From Mucilaginibacter xinganensis (GTDB lineage: Bacteria; Bacteroidota; Bacteroidia; Sphingobacteriales; Sphingobacteriaceae), in NCBI GenBank assembly GCA_026225055.1, contig JAMFSA010000200.1:62001-126000 (forward strand): DNA of 64,000 bases, given 5' to 3'. Each line of letters begins with the position of its first letter. Within the stretch, counting starts at the first letter, position 1. Position numbers and translations under genes: made by a program. Positions 62,667 to 64,000 of this stretch are shown here, piece by piece. A model generated the notes under the pieces. That model did not search any database. It was given only the letters and a program-made list of their open reading frames with translations, and was not told the DNA's origin.

Positions 62667-63776
62667 TTAACTGTTTATCCAGCTTTGCATGTCAATAGCA
62701 ATTGCTTCCCAGCTCCTTGTTAACCAAAACCATTGGTGTAGCAGCAACCGGCGTTTTTCTCCTTCAGTGGTTGATACAATATTTTGATTGCTCAACAATT
62801 CATGCGGACGAAATATGGCATATCCTGGCGGCTCATCTAAAGAAAAAGGCGCTTCGCATACAACAGGTACAGCATGTGCGGATAACGCTGCAAAAGTGCC
62901 CGACTTGCGAAGGCTGTCTGCCGTTTGGCCTACTAAAGCAGCCTCGGCGGTTAACATTCTATCCGATACCTCATCTGGTTCAAGAATACCGGTTTGTATC
63001 AATACATCAGGCCCAAGCATACTTTTTGTTAATCTTAATTCTTCTGCCGCAAATTGATTGTCGATGGGGCCTATTGCATAGATTTTCTTAATTACTCCCT
63101 TGCGGTATAATTCCTTTATTAATGGCAGGTGTTGTTGGATAGTCCACAACCGGGTGTGCGCCAAACCAAATATTACCCATTCGCCGGGCTTTCTTATGCT
63201 ATTTAAACCATAGTCTTTGTTAGCAGGTAATATATTGGCGCCTACCAGGCTCAGCCTTATTTTTTTATTATTGGTAAGTAATTCAATCTTGGCTTTTTGT
63301 TCATTTGTTACAACTGTAATGCCGCTTGCAAGCTTGCTTAGGCTTTTTACAGTGTATTTTATCAATGAATTGCGTAATCTGTGGTGGATCTTCAATCCCT
63401 CGCTATCATCCCATGTTTCATGGAAAAAAACGTATATGCGGTTAGCTAATGAAGCAGCTTTAAATTGCTTTAAAGTATTCAACAGGTTGTAAGGCAAACC
63501 GAATTTTGAATAGCTTGTAGGCGTAAAGTTTAAAAGCAGATCGGTTGCTAGTCCGTTTTGAATATTTTGTTTTAATAGTTTCTGCCAGTAAACGGTTGGT
63601 ATAGATAAAGGCGCATCCTGAATTAAAGGCGGGAAATACTGAACACCTATTTTTACCGACCGGTAAGATTTATTTAGCGCGATTGCTGTTTTGTATGCGT
63701 AATCACTTACACCGCAAACACCCGGGGGGCAGGTTGGTGCAATGATAATTAGTTGCCTATTAATGCTGTTGCTCAT
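62667..63776 (-). CDS. Glycosyltransferase (GT4-like)
   Basis: A 369-residue protein beginning LIIIAPTCPPGVCGVSDYAY, which matches the N-terminal domain of GT-B family 4 enzymes, with IYVFFHETWD and a C-terminal half (EWVIFGLAHTRLWTIQQHLP ... AALSAHAVPVVCEAPFSLDE) that lacks the usual clear E-x7-E motif. It may be a divergent or regulatory GT. Confidence 0.78.
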   Translation of the reverse strand: MSNSINRQLIIIAPTCPPGVCGVSDYAYKTAIALNKSYRSVKIGVQYFPPLIQDAPLSIPTVYWQKLLKQNIQNGLATDLLLNFTPTSYSKFGLPYNLLNTLKQFKAASLANRIYVFFHETWDDSEGLKIHHRLRNSLIKYTVKSLSKLASGITVVTNEQKAKIELLTNNKKIRLSLVGANILPANKDYGLNSIRKPGEWVIFGLAHTRLWTIQQHLPLIKELYRKGVIKKIYAIGPIDNQFAAEELRLTKSMLGPDVLIQTGILEPDEVSDRMLTAEAALVGQTADSLRKSGTFAALSAHAVPVVCEAPFSLDEPPGYAIFRPHELLSNQNIVSTTEGEKRRLLLHQWFWLTRSWEAIAIDMQSWINS

Positions 63777-63806
63777 TATGAAAATGATATAATCTTATGC
63801 TTGTAA

Positions 63807-64000
63807 TTAACTGTATACTATTTCATGTTCAGGTTTTGCAATAGTTTTTATCACTTTTTTCTTTTTAAGAAATCGTTTTTCCCATAATTCGTATGAAAAA
63901 TGAGCAGCTAAAGAAGTTAACATTATTATAATTAATAGTTCTGAAATTTTGCTGCCCGGGAAGGGATGTAATTTGGCACTGATACTAAGGGTTATGAATA
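63807..64000 (-). CDS. Acyltransferase family 3, C-terminal part (cut by the right edge)
   Basis: The minus strand is open from base 64000 to a TAA at 63807-63809 (63 residues plus stop). The segment ISELLIIIMLTSLAAHFSYE followed by LWEKRFLKKKKV is the typical last membrane helix and basic tail of OafA/YrhL-type O-acyltransferases. It would acylate sugars of the polymer. The rest lies outside the window. Confidence 0.7.
   Translation of the reverse strand, partial: FITLSISAKLHPFPGSKISELLIIIMLTSLAAHFSYELWEKRFLKKKKVIKTIAKPEHEIVYS

Noticed and set aside
1..64000. CRISPR arrays, tRNA or rRNA genes, insertion sequences
   Set aside because: No regularly spaced repeats, no tRNA-like cloverleaf with a GGTTCGA-type arm and no transposase-like protein were found by reading the sequence.

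Overview
The window looks like chromosomal DNA of a Bacteroidota bacterium of the Sphingobacteriaceae type; Mucilaginibacter or a close relative is my guess, and no 16S or marker gene is present to confirm it. The grounds are two SusC/SusD pairs, ECF sigma/FecR pairs, a DUF4249/TonB-receptor pair, a propeller-type histidine kinase, lipoproteins with SxC lipoboxes, and moderate to low GC with AT-rich gaps. I found no tRNA, rRNA, CRISPR array, transposase or phage gene.

Region 1 (1-10450). After the start of a lipoprotein gene on the minus strand comes a tight plus-strand operon: a transmembrane Ser/Thr kinase, an FhaA-like protein, a 32-residue membrane peptide, a transmembrane PP2C phosphatase with an external domain, a 1352-residue fusion of a SEDS glycosyltransferase (FtsW/RodA) with a class B penicillin-binding transpeptidase, and an FHA protein. 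A secreted GH5-like glycosidase follows. In content this parallels the actinobacterial fhaA-fhaB-pstP-rodA-pbpA-pknA-pknB operon, with the two peptidoglycan enzymes joined in one chain. It is the most striking system in the window.

Region 2 (10450-18550). A classical regulated nutrient-uptake unit: ECF sigma, FecR anti-sigma, a SusC receptor with STN signalling domain and a SusD lipoprotein, closed by a strong terminator.

Region 3 (18800-24890). A sigma factor, a membrane anti-sigma-like protein with TPRs, an S8 (subtilisin) protease, an exported TPR-CHAT (caspase-like) protease with a C-terminal membrane anchor, and a small lipoprotein. The layout suggests a proteolytic switch acting on a sigma factor.

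Region 4 (24890-32770). A GntR/UTRA repressor with a TreR-like palindrome upstream, a short ORF that is probably a glycosidase remnant, a second SusD/SusC pair on the minus strand, and a VOC-AraC pair.

Region 5 (32900-44480). A periplasmic-propeller histidine kinase with a NarL-type regulator, a protein with LA_2272-like surface repeats, a second ECF sigma/FecR pair, a convergent STN-containing paralogue of the repeat protein, and a DUF4249/TonB-receptor pair.

Region 6 (44480-64000). A structured intergenic region, a soluble PAS histidine kinase and a CheY-like regulator lead into a long minus-strand exopolysaccharide/LPS locus. It carries an acyltransferase, several glycosyltransferases, a polymerase/ligase, the heptose genes gmhA, rfaE1 and rfaE2, a GMC oxidoreductase, a WcaF-like acetyltransferase, a methyltransferase and gmd. 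Two more stand-alone receiver proteins flank rfaE2 at its distal end, suggesting that signalling and polysaccharide synthesis are linked.
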